This document shows, piece by piece, positions 53,801-62,192 of a stretch of DNA of 64,000 nt. The notes beneath the pieces were generated by a model, which searched no databases, was not told the origin of the DNA, and was given only the letters and a program-made list of their open reading frames with translations. The DNA comes from Thermococcus sp. M36. GTDB taxonomy: Archaea; Methanobacteriota_B; Thermococci; Thermococcales; Thermococcaceae. The stretch covers positions 496,001 to 560,000 of the forward strand of contig NZ_SNUH01000001.1 in the NCBI RefSeq assembly GCF_012027355.1. The letters are read 5' to 3'. Each line of letters opens with the position of its first letter. Position 1 is the stretch's first letter. A program made the translations under genes and the position numbers.

Positions 53801-53810
53801 GCTTATAAAC
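53801..53810 (-). promoter_or_regulatory. TATA box for the second proline dehydrogenase operon
   Basis: GTTTATAAGC on the minus strand lies about 52 bp before ATG 53753 and would give a leader of roughly 27 nt containing the ribosome binding site. Confidence 0.6.
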
Positions 53811-53826
53811 GTTAGGTTGGCCAAAA

Positions 53827-53841
53827 ATGGTTTAAAACCAT
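53827..53841. promoter_or_regulatory. Palindrome upstream of the PDH promoter
   Basis: ATGGTTT A AAACCAT is a perfect 7-bp inverted repeat about 25 bp upstream of the TATA box at 53801-53810, a typical activator position. No other copy was seen in the window. Confidence 0.4.
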
Positions 53842-53903
53842 CGGTTTGATACAGGAACCAGAAACACACGACAACGAAGCCAGAAAACAAAAAGAGGGGC
53901 CGG

Positions 53904-55520
53904 TCAGGCCATCCCCCTGGTCAGAACGAACTCGGCGACGTTCTCAACCTGGCTCTTGGCCCTGGTCTCAGTGAGGGTCTTCCCGCCGGTCTCAATGGGA
54001 ACCTTCCTGAATATCTCCTCGTGGAGCTTCACGACGTCCTCCGGCGGCTTGGTGAGGAGACTGATGATTACGATGACTACCAGCGTCACGAAGAAGTTGA
54101 CGAAGAACACCGGCACGTCTTGGAACCAGCCGCCTATGGTTCCCCAGATTCCAGGGGCATCGCTGGTGAACGCCCATCCGTATATCTTGGCCTCAAGGAT
54201 GACCTCGCTGATGAGGCCGTAGGCCATTCCGACTATCGCACCTTCCTTGGTCGTTCTCTTCCACCAGAGGCTCAACGTAAGTATCGGACCGAAGCCGACG
54301 GCTAAACCTCCCCAGGCCGTTGCGACCATCTGGTAGATGACCTTCGGGCCGCTTATGGCGAACCAGAGGCCGACGAGGGCAACGCCAGCAACCACCAGCC
54401 GTGATATGTTGACCATCTGCTTCTTCCCGAGCTCCTTGCCGAGAACCTTGTGGTAGAAGTCCCTCGCTATTGCAGAAGAGGCGACGAGGAGCTGTGAGTC
54501 TGCTGTACTCATGACCGCCGAGATTATGCCCGCTATGACGAAGCCCGCAAGCCAGCTCGGCATGAGCTCAACCGCCATAGCGGGGATGACCTTCTCCGGA
54601 TCGCTGACCTGGAGGATGCCCGCCTGGTACATGGCAAATCCAAGGAATCCTGCAAAGAACGCTCCCCAGAGGACGAGTATCGTCCATGTGCCGCTGATGA
54701 ATATGCCCGGCCTCCTGAGCTTCCTTGGGTCTTCAACGCTCATGTAGCGCGTAACTATGTGGGGCTGGCCGAGGTAGCCGACTATCCACGAGGCATAGCC
54801 TATGGCGAAGACTATGGCCGCCAGGCCAGTGGCGCCCCCGAAGGGATGGAGCTTCGTCGGGTCAGCTGAAGCTATTATCTCCGTGGCCCTCTCAAAGCCT
54901 CCTATCTTTGACAGCGCAAGGAAGGGCACTATAATCAGCGTCAGCAGCATAAACGTGGCCTGAACGACGTCGGTCCAGACAACCGCGAAGAATCCACCGG
55001 TGATAACGTACGCTGTGAGGATTATCACCGTTATTATGATCCCCGCGTTGTCGCTTATTCCGAATCCTTCCGCGAAGGTCTTTCCTCCGGCGGTGAACTG
55101 CGCGGCCACATAAGCTGTCATGAAGATGATGATTATCAGCGCGCTCAGGATTCTTATCAGTTTGGTGTCATCTTTGAGCCTGGCTTCAAGGTAGTCAGGG
55201 ACAGTTATGGCCCTGAACTTGCCGGCGTAGATTCTGAGCCTCGGGCCAATGAGAACGTAGTCTGCAAGGGTCCCAAAGAGACAGCCTATGGCAGCCCAGA
55301 AGGCCCCCAGACCGCTCTTAAAAGCCGCCCCTGGATAGCCCAGCATCAGCCAGCCACTGAAATCGCTGGCCTTGTCCGAGAGCGTCGCCGCTAGGACATG
55401 GACCCGCCTGCCGCCGACGAAGTACTGATCCTCGGTCTTGGTGTACCTGTTGGCCCACCAGCCGATGTAGGCCAGCAGAGCCAGGTAAACAAGGAAACCG
55501 AAGAGTATTCCGGCGTTCAT
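53904..55520 (-). CDS. putP: Sodium/proline symporter (SSS family)
   Basis: Takes up proline, with Na+, across the cell membrane. The 538-residue protein has about 13 membrane helices and the SSS signatures FSGWLMLGYPGAAFKSGL near residue 55, YVITGGFFAVVWTDVVQATF, GQPHIVTRYMS and ISAVMSTADSQLLVASSAIA. The long cytoplasmic C-terminus is typical of PutP. Its position upstream of the second proline dehydrogenase on the same strand supports proline as substrate. Its start overlaps the small upstream gene by ATGA. Confidence 0.92.
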   Translation of the reverse strand: MNAGILFGFLVYLALLAYIGWWANRYTKTEDQYFVGGRRVHVLAATLSDKASDFSGWLMLGYPGAAFKSGLGAFWAAIGCLFGTLADYVLIGPRLRIYAGKFRAITVPDYLEARLKDDTKLIRILSALIIIIFMTAYVAAQFTAGGKTFAEGFGISDNAGIIITVIILTAYVITGGFFAVVWTDVVQATFMLLTLIIVPFLALSKIGGFERATEIIASADPTKLHPFGGATGLAAIVFAIGYASWIVGYLGQPHIVTRYMSVEDPRKLRRPGIFISGTWTILVLWGAFFAGFLGFAMYQAGILQVSDPEKVIPAMAVELMPSWLAGFVIAGIISAVMSTADSQLLVASSAIARDFYHKVLGKELGKKQMVNISRLVVAGVALVGLWFAISGPKVIYQMVATAWGGLAVGFGPILTLSLWWKRTTKEGAIVGMAYGLISEVILEAKIYGWAFTSDAPGIWGTIGGWFQDVPVFFVNFFVTLVVIVIISLLTKPPEDVVKLHEEIFRKVPIETGGKTLTETRAKSQVENVAEFVLTRGMA

Positions 55521-55696
55521 AGCTTACCCTCCTCCTTGAGCTGTTTTACAAGGTCTTCGTCGTAGGCCAGAATCTCTTCGTCAACGTAGTACTCCCTGCC
55601 GGTTATCCTGTCCCAGTAGCCGTAGAGCACCATGGTCAGTATCCCCAGAAAGGTGGGGACCAGAAGCGTTGCCCAGGCAGCACCGCTAAGCCCCAT
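55517..55696 (-). CDS. Small membrane partner of the symporter
   Basis: The 59-residue protein MGLSGAAWATLLVPTFLGIL has one membrane helix, then DRITGREYYVDEEILAYDED and a charged tail. Small single-helix proteins of this sort precede SSS symporter genes in several prokaryotes, so it may be an accessory subunit. Start ATG 55696 follows GAGGTGGTG. TATA-like AAATATAAATATAT lies near 55760. Confidence 0.7.
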   Translation of the reverse strand: MGLSGAAWATLLVPTFLGILTMVLYGYWDRITGREYYVDEEILAYDEDLVKQLKEEGKL

Positions 55697-55877
55697 TTGA
55701 CACCACCTCAATACATCGATGTTACTTAAGGTCCATCAACCGACACTATAGACATTTGCAAATATAAATATATTGGTTTAACTATTCCGAAGCCGGAACG
55801 GAATGTTTGGACAAAGTGACAATAGGGAAGGCTAGGATTAATAAAGCCCCACGACGTATATTCAGGGAGGGTGAGGG

Positions 55878-56363
55878 ATGAGGGTGCTTGTAATGAGGCC
55901 GATATTCAAACCCGAAGAAACCTCGAATCCGGACTTCGTGCTGTACCCTTACCACATATTCCACCTCAGGCTGTTCTACAGGCGCTTGGGCATGAAGGAC
56001 AGAGTTTTTGACTACTTCGCCTACGTAGACCTCTACCGCCTCGGGGCGGAGAGGGGGGACGGTTTCATAGATCTCTACGAGTGGGATGTCGAGGAGAAGA
56101 AGGTTATGGAACCGCTCGTGGACTACGAGGAGGCAAAGATGAAGGCCTTCGAGAGCGCGATAACCTGGGGCAACTCCCGCGTCGTTTCGTGGTGGCTCCC
56201 GAGGATAGAGATAGTGAGGCACGAGAGGGCCTACAAGGTCTTCTGGCTCTATGAGAGGGAGGGAGAAAAGTTCATAATGGACAGCCTCGACGGAAAGGAG
56301 TACCCGCTTGATGCAATGGCCGGAAAGGGCGGAAGAAAGTGCAAGGGGCCGTTCTGCGGCTAA
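55878..56363 (+). CDS. Hypothetical soluble protein
   Basis: I do not recognise this 161-residue protein. It is rich in aromatic and charged residues (VLYPYHIFHLRLFYRRLGMK, DYFAYVDLYRLGAERGDGFI, VVSWWLPRIEIVRHERAYKV) and ends in KCKGPFCG, where two cysteines four apart could form a redox or metal site. It has no signal peptide or membrane helix. ATG 55878 follows GGGAGGGTGAGGG. It converges on the DRG GTPase gene with 4 bp overlap. Confidence 0.65.
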   Translation: MRVLVMRPIFKPEETSNPDFVLYPYHIFHLRLFYRRLGMKDRVFDYFAYVDLYRLGAERGDGFIDLYEWDVEEKKVMEPLVDYEEAKMKAFESAITWGNSRVVSWWLPRIEIVRHERAYKVFWLYEREGEKFIMDSLDGKEYPLDAMAGKGGRKCKGPFCG

Positions 56364-57526
56364 CGGGCATGAATCTCCACTATGTCCCCATCCTCCAGAA
56401 CGTGGTCAGCCCCAACGCGCTGGCCCGGGAACTTGACGCTCTTGCCCCAGACTCTAGCATAGCGGAAGTTCTTGGCGAAGTCCTTGTGGATTCTCTCGGC
56501 CAGGTCCATGACCGTTGAACCCTTCTTCAGCGGCACCGGCGGGTAAGCTGGCTCCTCCCCGGGGCTCTTAGTGAAGACACGGATTATTCCGGCCAGCTCG
56601 TAGAGCTCGTCCTTGAGCTTGTCTAGCTGAATCTTTCTCTTCGCCGAGACGGGAATTATCTTGAACCTGTCTCCGTAGGCCTCAACGAGTTTCTCGTAGT
56701 TCTCCTTGCTACCGGGGGCGTCGCCCTTGTTGGCTATGATTATCGCCCTCCTCCAGACGAGGCTCCCATCTAAAGCGTCTGCGAACTCCTCAAGCGTAAC
56801 CGGTTCCTTGACGGTTATCTCCGCGGAATGGATCCTCTCCTCGCGGAGCATCTTCATGACTTCCTGGATGTCCCCCTTGATGTTCTCCTGGCCGTTGATG
56901 ATGATTCCGCCGCTCGCTGTCCTCTTGATTTCGACCCTCGGGCGCCTCTTATTGAGCTTTATGCCGGCCCTCTCAAACTCCCTCAGGAGGGTTTCCATCT
57001 GCTTGACCGGGTCCTGGGAGAGGTCTACGACTATGGCTATTGCATCGGCGTTCCTAATAACGCTCAGGAGCTGCGGCCCCATACCCTTTCCAAGTGCAGC
57101 ACCTTCCACGAGGCCAGGAACCTCGACGAGCTGTATCTGGACGTCTTTATGGTGCATCATCCCGGGAATCGGCTCAACCGTCGTGAAGGCGTAGTCGGCG
57201 ACGTCGGCGTCGACGTTGGTCAGCGCCTTCATCAGTGAGCTCTTGCCGACGTTTGGGAGGCCTGCCAGGACTATCTGGGCCGCCCCCTCCTTCCTGACTG
57301 CCATTGAAGGCCCGCCGCCACCCTTCTTCAGCTGACGCTGTTTCTCAAGCTCTTTCCTCAGCTCGGCGAGCTTCCTCTTTATCTGGAGCCTAAGCTTCTC
57401 CGTCCCCTTGTGCTTTGGCACCGTGGCGTACATCTTTTCGAGGGCGCGTATTTTCTCCGGGATAGTCTTGGCGTTCCTGTACTCCTCCTCGGCTGCAAGG
57501 TACTCCGCTGTCACGTTCGTTGGCAT
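56360..57526 (-). CDS. DRG-family GTPase (OBG-type) with TGS domain
   Basis: Developmentally-regulated-GTP-binding-protein family, linked to ribosome function. The 388-residue protein has an N-terminal coiled helix (AAEEEYRNAKTIPEKIRALE), G1 GLPNVGKSS at 89-97, a switch with YAFTTVEPIPG, G3 DVQIQLVEVPG, G4 IIANKGD in place of NKxD, and a C-terminal TGS domain. ATG 57526 follows GGGAGGGTCAGCG; the frame extends far upstream but over the divergent regulator promoter. Confidence 0.92.
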   Translation of the reverse strand: MPTNVTAEYLAAEEEYRNAKTIPEKIRALEKMYATVPKHKGTEKLRLQIKRKLAELRKELEKQRQLKKGGGGPSMAVRKEGAAQIVLAGLPNVGKSSLMKALTNVDADVADYAFTTVEPIPGMMHHKDVQIQLVEVPGLVEGAALGKGMGPQLLSVIRNADAIAIVVDLSQDPVKQMETLLREFERAGIKLNKRRPRVEIKRTASGGIIINGQENIKGDIQEVMKMLREERIHSAEITVKEPVTLEEFADALDGSLVWRRAIIIANKGDAPGSKENYEKLVEAYGDRFKIIPVSAKRKIQLDKLKDELYELAGIIRVFTKSPGEEPAYPPVPLKKGSTVMDLAERIHKDFAKNFRYARVWGKSVKFPGQRVGADHVLEDGDIVEIHAR

Positions 57527-57644
57527 CGCTGACCCTCCCAGAAGTTCTGAATTAAAAAGCGGAGGCCTTTTTATAAAAGTATGGTTCTCCGAAATCGGCA
57601 GGTTTATAAAATCTTTCGAAAATTTTTTACTGGCGGTGATGCTC

Positions 57645-58097
57645 ATGCGAACCGGCTTGGACGATACCGACAGGAAGATTCTGGCCATCCTGCAAAAGAA
57701 CAGCAGAACACCCCTCAGGGAAATTTCCAGGGAAGTCAACCTGGCGGAGTCTACTGTCTACGAGAGAATAAAGAAGCTGAAGGAAAGGGGGATAATAAAG
57801 AGGTTCACCGTGATACTTGACCCCAACGCCCTCGGCTTCGGCATTCTGGCGTTTATACTGATAAAGGCCAAGGCCGGAAAGTACTCCAACGTTGCCCTCG
57901 AACTTAAGAAGTATCCGGAGATAGTTGAGATCTACGAGACCACCGGGGACTACGACATGCTCATCAAAATAAGAACCCGCGGGAGCGAAGAGCTCAACGA
58001 GTTTCTGGACACGATAGGTGAGATAGAGGGTGTTGAAGCCACCCACACCATGGTCGTCCTCAAGGTTCATAAGGAGACCACGGAGCTTCCTCTCTGA
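57645..58097 (+). CDS. Lrp/AsnC regulator, FL11 type
   Basis: The 150-residue protein is close to Pyrococcus FL11 (PH1519), a feast/famine regulator binding amino acids such as lysine. Helix-turn-helix: LDDTDRKILAILQKNSRTPL, VNLAESTVYERIKKLKERGI. Ligand domain: FGILAFILIKAKAGKYSNVA, VEIYETTGDYDMLIKIRTRG and the C-terminal HTMVVLKVHKETTELPL. Start ATG 57645 follows GGTGAT; the longer frame from 57408 overlaps the divergent GTPase gene. TATA GGTTTATAAAATC at 57600-57613 fits. Confidence 0.9.
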   Translation: MRTGLDDTDRKILAILQKNSRTPLREISREVNLAESTVYERIKKLKERGIIKRFTVILDPNALGFGILAFILIKAKAGKYSNVALELKKYPEIVEIYETTGDYDMLIKIRTRGSEELNEFLDTIGEIEGVEATHTMVVLKVHKETTELPL

Positions 58098-58169
58098 CCA
58101 TCTATGTCCAAAAAGCCTTATAAGTGCCCCTTTCTATTCTCCTCTGAACGTTAGCATGGAGGTGTGCTT

Positions 58170-58670
58170 ATGAAGGTGCTGTTTCTGAGCGCGGACGGTT
58201 TTGAAGACCTGGAGCTCATATACCCCCTCCACAGGATAAAGGAGGAGGGCCACGAGGTCTACGTCGCCAGCTTCCAGAGGGGCAAGATAACGGGCAAGCA
58301 CGGCTACTCGGTCAACGTTGACCTTGCCTTCGACGAGATTGACCCCGACAACTTCGACGCGCTCGTCCTCCCCGGCGGGAGGGCGCCGGAGATCGTCAGG
58401 CTCAACGAGAAGGCAGTCGCCATAACCAAGAAGATGTTCGAGGAAGGGAAGCCGGTGGCGAGCATCTGCCACGGCCCGCAGATACTCATCTCGGCGGGAG
58501 TGCTGAGGGGCAGAAAAGGGACGAGCACCATAACCATCAGGGACGACGTCATAAACGCCGGCGCCGAGTGGGTGAACGAGGAGGTAGTGGTTGACGGCAA
58601 CTGGGTCAGCTCAAGACACCCCGGTGACCTCTACGCCTGGATGAGGGAGTTTGTTAAGCTTTTGAAGTAA
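58170..58670 (+). CDS. pfpI: DJ-1/PfpI family protease or deglycase
   Basis: The 166-residue protein matches P. furiosus PfpI: MKVLFLSADGFEDLELIYPL with Glu12, nucleophile elbow ASICHGP with Cys100 and His101, and HPGDLYAWMREF at the C-terminus. The family forms hexameric rings and is described as an ATP-independent intracellular protease and, more recently, a protein deglycase. ATG 58170 follows GGAGGTG. Confidence 0.95.
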   Translation: MKVLFLSADGFEDLELIYPLHRIKEEGHEVYVASFQRGKITGKHGYSVNVDLAFDEIDPDNFDALVLPGGRAPEIVRLNEKAVAITKKMFEEGKPVASICHGPQILISAGVLRGRKGTSTITIRDDVINAGAEWVNEEVVVDGNWVSSRHPGDLYAWMREFVKLLK

Positions 58671-58776
58671 TTCCATTTCTTTTAATACCCTGTTTTCACC
58701 TCCGCAGGATGGCACTCTCCAACCATCCAGCGTAACCTTTATACGGTGTATGATGAAATTTTCACCGGTGATACTC

Positions 58777-59508
58777 GTGAGGAGACGGGCCGGTCTCCTG
58801 GGGGTCTTGGCCGGCATCTTTCTGGCCCTTCTTATTGTTGGCATAGTAGTGACAGCATTGGCATTTCGAGGCTACATCCACATCGAAGGGGGACCATTCA
58901 AAGAGGACGCAGGCCCGGTTAAGGAAATTGGCCGCTTCCACGCCGGCTCTATAGTGGTTAGAAATGTGATAGGAAGCGTTGAGCTGGTTCCATCCGAAGT
59001 TGAAGGAGTGGTCGTTAAGAGCAACCTCCCGGTAAACGCAACTTACCGGAACGGCCTTCTGACGGTTTACTGTCTCGTTGAAGAGAAGAGAAGCGTGTTT
59101 GGAATCAGCACCCACAACCTCTGCGGGGACTACAGGAACGGAAAGGTCGTCATAGAGGTGGGGACGGGACTGACCGATGTGTGGGTTCGGAACACCGTTG
59201 GAGACGTTTTCATAGGGGCAAACGTCACGAAGGCCCTAATCGAGGACACCGTCGGGGACCTTAAGGGGGCCGCCCCGGCAGAGTACCGGGTTGATGACGT
59301 GGTTGGCGACGTTGTGATTCATGCCGGGGGAGACGTTACCATAAACGACGTCGTGGGCGACATTAGAATACACGTGCCCCATGATTACACTGTCAGCCTT
59401 TCCCTCAACGACGTCCTTGGAAAGGTCGAGAACACCTACTCCGGCGAGGGAAGACCAATCATTATCAAGATTTCCGACGTTGTTGGCGACGTCTCCATAG
59501 GGCAATGA
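58777..59508 (+). CDS. DUF4097-like membrane-anchored protein
   Basis: The 243-residue protein has one N-terminal membrane helix (AGLLGVLAGIFLALLIVGIV) and an outer part of repeating strands with NVIGSVELV, NTVGDVFI, DTVGDLKG, DVVGDVVI, DVVGDIRI, DVVGDVSI, the rung pattern of DUF4097 beta-helix proteins. Start GTG 58777 follows GGTGAT and lies about 35 bp past TATA CTTTATAC (58738-58745); ATG 58750 would be upstream of transcription. It is followed by a PspC gene. Confidence 0.75.
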   Translation: MRRRAGLLGVLAGIFLALLIVGIVVTALAFRGYIHIEGGPFKEDAGPVKEIGRFHAGSIVVRNVIGSVELVPSEVEGVVVKSNLPVNATYRNGLLTVYCLVEEKRSVFGISTHNLCGDYRNGKVVIEVGTGLTDVWVRNTVGDVFIGANVTKALIEDTVGDLKGAAPAEYRVDDVVGDVVIHAGGDVTINDVVGDIRIHVPHDYTVSLSLNDVLGKVENTYSGEGRPIIIKISDVVGDVSIGQ

Positions 59509-59547
59509 TTTTTAAGCCGGCTTCCTTTTTCTTGTGTGGTGGATAAG

Positions 59548-59979
59548 ATGGTAAAGAAACTGATAAGATCAAAGGAGGACAGGGTCCTCCTCGGCGTCCT
59601 CGGGGGGCTGGCCGAGCACCTTGAGGTGGATCCCGCACTTGTGAGGCTCATATTCATCGTTCTCCTCGTCTTCAACCCAGTCGCTATGACGCTGCTCTAC
59701 TTCCTCGCGGCGCTCATAATCCCTGAGGAAGAGGGCGAAGCCGACAAGCCGCTGTCCGAGAGGGTCGATGAGATAATGCGCGAGACAGGTGCCCGGCTGG
59801 AGGAGGTTTTCCCGGCCAGTGAGGACTCAAAGGTGATAGCGCTCGTCCTCATAGTCCTCGGCGCAGTCCTTCTGGCTGGACCGTTTATCCCGGCCTTCAT
59901 GCCTGCAGTGGACTTCAGGACGCTATTGGCGGTCGTCCTCCTGGTTGTTGGCATAATCCTCCTCATGAGGGGTGACTGA
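59548..59979 (+). CDS. PspC-domain membrane protein
   Basis: The 143-residue protein has an N-terminal PspC domain, LIRSKEDRVLLGVLGGLAEH then LEVDPALVRLIFIVLLVFNP and ALIIPEEE, and two more membrane helices in the C-terminal half. PspC proteins sense envelope stress in bacteria. ATG 59548 follows GGTGGAT. It sits between a DUF4097 gene and a small membrane protein, an arrangement like bacterial yvlBCD. Confidence 0.87.
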   Translation: MVKKLIRSKEDRVLLGVLGGLAEHLEVDPALVRLIFIVLLVFNPVAMTLLYFLAALIIPEEEGEADKPLSERVDEIMRETGARLEEVFPASEDSKVIALVLIVLGAVLLAGPFIPAFMPAVDFRTLLAVVLLVVGIILLMRGD

Positions 59980-59980
59980 G

Positions 59981-60208
59981 ATGAGGCGGCTCGGTGCCCT
60001 CCTAGTCTTCCTCGGCCTCCTCATCCTGCTGAGGGAGTTCCAGCCCGCATTCATTGAGCCGCTGAAGCCCTATGCGCCCTACATAAAGGACGCCTTCTGG
60101 GGCGTGACGCTCATAGCCTTTGGGCTCTACATGATGCTCAGAAAAGCGGCGAAGAAGGCGGTTCTGGTTCTCTACCTCCTGTACCTGCTGCTCTATCTGG
60201 TGGTGTGA
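59981..60208 (+). CDS. Small two-to-three-helix membrane protein
   Basis: The 75-residue protein MRRLGALLVFLGLLILLREF has hydrophobic segments at the N-terminus, the middle (AFWGVTLIAFGLYMMLR) and the C-terminus (AVLVLYLLYLLLYLVV). ATG 59981 follows GGGGTGACTG, right behind the PspC stop, and its stop touches the next ATG. Function unknown; likely a partner of the PspC protein. Confidence 0.7.
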   Translation: MRRLGALLVFLGLLILLREFQPAFIEPLKPYAPYIKDAFWGVTLIAFGLYMMLRKAAKKAVLVLYLLYLLLYLVV

Positions 60209-61135
60209 ATGGAGCGCTTTAAGATAGTCCGTGCCTTCATCCTCGGCCCCCTCATTGAGGCGACGGTTCCGAAGCCCGGCAACGTGAACCGCTACCGGGA
60301 CTTCGAGGATCTGACCCTCTACAACTTCCTGTTCGCTGATACGGCAGTCATCGGGGTCTACTACGAGGCCGTGAAGACGGCTGAACTCCTGCGAAAGGGC
60401 ATCCTATCTTTCAGTGAGGCCGGCATCGGGGAGCTGATAAAACGCGCGGTTCAGGCCTCGCGCGAGGCTCAGGACTCGAATCCCAACTTCGGAGTTATAG
60501 CGCTCTCGGTCCCGCTCATCATGGGAATGGTTCTGGGCAGGAACATGCTCGACGCTCGGGAGAAGGCGAGGCTTCTGATAGAGGAGTCCACCGTCAGGGA
60601 CAGCATGGAGTTCTACAGGGCGATAAGGGTGGCCAACCCCAAAGGAATCCCCAGCGGGGTTAAGTATGACGTTTACAGTGACGAGTCCTTCAGGGAGCTC
60701 TTCCAGGACGGGATAAACCTTGCCCGGCTGGCGGAGATGAGCTGTGAAAGGGAGCTCATCTTCTGCGAGTGGCTCAACGGCTACGACCTGAGCTATTCCA
60801 CCTTTGGCAGGCTCTACGATCTGATAAAGGAGCTCCCGCTTGAGGACGCGGTTGTGGAGGCATTCCTTGAGCTCCTGGCTGAGAAGGAGGACACGCTCAT
60901 AATGAGGAAGGCGGGAAGGAGAGAGGCCGATCTCGTGAGGAGAAAAGCCAGGGAAGTTCTCAACGGAAAGCTCTCCCTAAAGGAGTTCGACGCCTTCATG
61001 CGAGAGAAAGGTGATTTAAGGAATCCTGGCAGTCTCGCTGATATAATGGCCGTCTCGCTGAGCCTGCTCGTTTTGAGGGGGCTCAGGATGGAAATCAGAA
61101 ACGGAAAGGTATGGGGAGTTATAGGACGACCTTAA
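60209..61135 (+). CDS. Triphosphoribosyl-dephospho-CoA synthase (CitG/MdcB-like)
   Basis: The 308-residue helical protein shows the family motifs ATVPKPGNVNRYRDFEDLTL, SNPNFGVIALSVPLI and NPGSLADIMAVSLSLLVL. CitG makes the precursor of the citrate-lyase prosthetic group from ATP and dephospho-CoA, but no citrate or malonate lyase genes are in the window, so its true product here is uncertain. It may use another acyl-carrier target. The gene follows the small membrane gene without a gap and converges on the A-domain gene with 17 bp overlap. Confidence 0.82.
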   Translation: MERFKIVRAFILGPLIEATVPKPGNVNRYRDFEDLTLYNFLFADTAVIGVYYEAVKTAELLRKGILSFSEAGIGELIKRAVQASREAQDSNPNFGVIALSVPLIMGMVLGRNMLDAREKARLLIEESTVRDSMEFYRAIRVANPKGIPSGVKYDVYSDESFRELFQDGINLARLAEMSCERELIFCEWLNGYDLSYSTFGRLYDLIKELPLEDAVVEAFLELLAEKEDTLIMRKAGRREADLVRRKAREVLNGKLSLKEFDAFMREKGDLRNPGSLADIMAVSLSLLVLRGLRMEIRNGKVWGVIGRP

Positions 61136-61400
61136 ACCTCTTCGCGCCGCCGGGGCCGAGCCCGAGGGCTTTGCTGTCTACAACCACCGCGTCCCCCTCA
61201 AGCTCCTCCACAACCTCCACCCTCAGCCCGGAGAGCTCTAAGACCTCCTCCTCGTCGCCAAACTCCTCGTTCACCTGCTCTCTTATGAACTCGTAGGCCT
61301 TCTTTCCAAGCAGAACCACGTCCGGCTCGTAGCCGTCGAGCTTCAGCTCGTTGGCCTTCTCCTCAACAGAGCTGAGAACCCTTATCAGGTCGCCGCGCAT
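61119..61400 (-). CDS. PF0899-like (DUF1884) protein, encapsulin-type A-domain
   Basis: The 93-residue protein MRGDLIRVLSSVEEKANELK, YEPDVVLLGKKAYEFIREQV, RVEVVEELEGDAVVVDSKAL, GLGPGGAKRFKVVL closely follows P. furiosus PF0899 as I recall it. That family has been classed as family 4 encapsulins, proteins keeping only the HK97 A-domain, found in hyperthermophiles beside metabolic enzymes. Start ATG 61400 follows GGTG; the frame extends to 61415. Cargo or partner is not evident; the convergent neighbour is the CitG-like gene. Confidence 0.75.
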   Translation of the reverse strand: MRGDLIRVLSSVEEKANELKLDGYEPDVVLLGKKAYEFIREQVNEEFGDEEEVLELSGLRVEVVEELEGDAVVVDSKALGLGPGGAKRFKVVL

Positions 61401-61463
61401 TTTCGACACCATCAAAAAATAGGCAGGGGAGTTTAAAAGGATGATTATGGCCCCAAATAGACG

Positions 61464-61516
61464 CTAACCTCCTCCCCGCCCCAAAGGGCGAGGCTTTCAA
61501 GAGAGAAATGTCAGAG
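61464..61516 (-). repeat. Hairpin repeat, copy B, overlapping the marC stop
   Basis: The minus strand reads CTCTGACATTTC, includes the marC stop codon, then GCCTCGCCC, loop TTTG, GGGCGGGG and AGGAGGTTAG. It matches copy A at 22174-22228 in order and spacing, including the stop codon overlap. Confidence 0.6.
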
Positions 61517-62152
61517 CCCAAACGCCCCCTTGATCCCGTTAATTATCATCTGCACGGCCATAGAGGTCAGTATCAGACCCATCATCCTCGTCAGCACTTT
61601 GATGCCCACCCTTCCGAGCCTTTTCTGTATCCTGTTCGAGGAGCAAAGGATCAGCCAGACAGTGAGGCCTATCGCGACGATGCTCGCTATGACGGTCGCC
61701 TTCTCGGAAACCTCGCGGCTCTTGGCCATGTAGAGCATGACCGTCGTTATCGCTCCCGGGCCTGAGATAAGGGGTATCGCGAGGGGTATTATGGCGACCT
61801 CCTCCAGGGTGACGACGTCCTCGCTGAACTCTTCGGTTTCCTCCTTGCTTATCTTCACGGTAGAGAGCCTTCCGGAGAGCATGTCCATTGCCATCTTGAA
61901 AAGCAGTATGCCACCGGCTATCGCGAAGGCGTCAACACTCGAACCAAAGAACTTGAATATCCACTCCCCAATGAGGGCGAAGACCACGAGGGTCACCACC
62001 ACCGTCAGTGCGGTCTTTGTCGCTATTTCGCGCCTCTCTTTCCAGCTCAGGTCGTGGGTAACACTCAGAAACACAGGGACGGCTCCGACCGGGTTGGTTA
62101 TCGCGAACAGCCCACCGTAGAGCAGCACGAAGTATTTGAGATACTCTATCAC
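61511..62152 (-). CDS. snatA: MarC family small neutral amino acid transporter
   Basis: The 213-residue protein has six membrane helices with YGGLFAITNPVGAVPVFLSV at the N-terminus and IPLAIPLISGPGAITTVMLY in the middle, the two family motifs. SnatA of Thermococcus sp. KS-1, a transporter of glycine and alanine, belongs to this family. GTG 62152 follows GGGTGGTCGC; the longer frame to 62212 is not supported. The last codon and stop are inside the hairpin repeat. Confidence 0.87.
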   Translation of the reverse strand: MIEYLKYFVLLYGGLFAITNPVGAVPVFLSVTHDLSWKERREIATKTALTVVVTLVVFALIGEWIFKFFGSSVDAFAIAGGILLFKMAMDMLSGRLSTVKISKEETEEFSEDVVTLEEVAIIPLAIPLISGPGAITTVMLYMAKSREVSEKATVIASIVAIGLTVWLILCSSNRIQKRLGRVGIKVLTRMMGLILTSMAVQMIINGIKGAFGL

Positions 62153-62192
62153 GCGACCACCCGCACCGGCAGGAAAAGATGGGGTTAAAAAG

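Noticed and set aside
57408-57644. N-terminal extension of the FL11-type regulator
   Set aside because: It overlaps the divergent GTPase gene and lies upstream of the TATA box at 57600.
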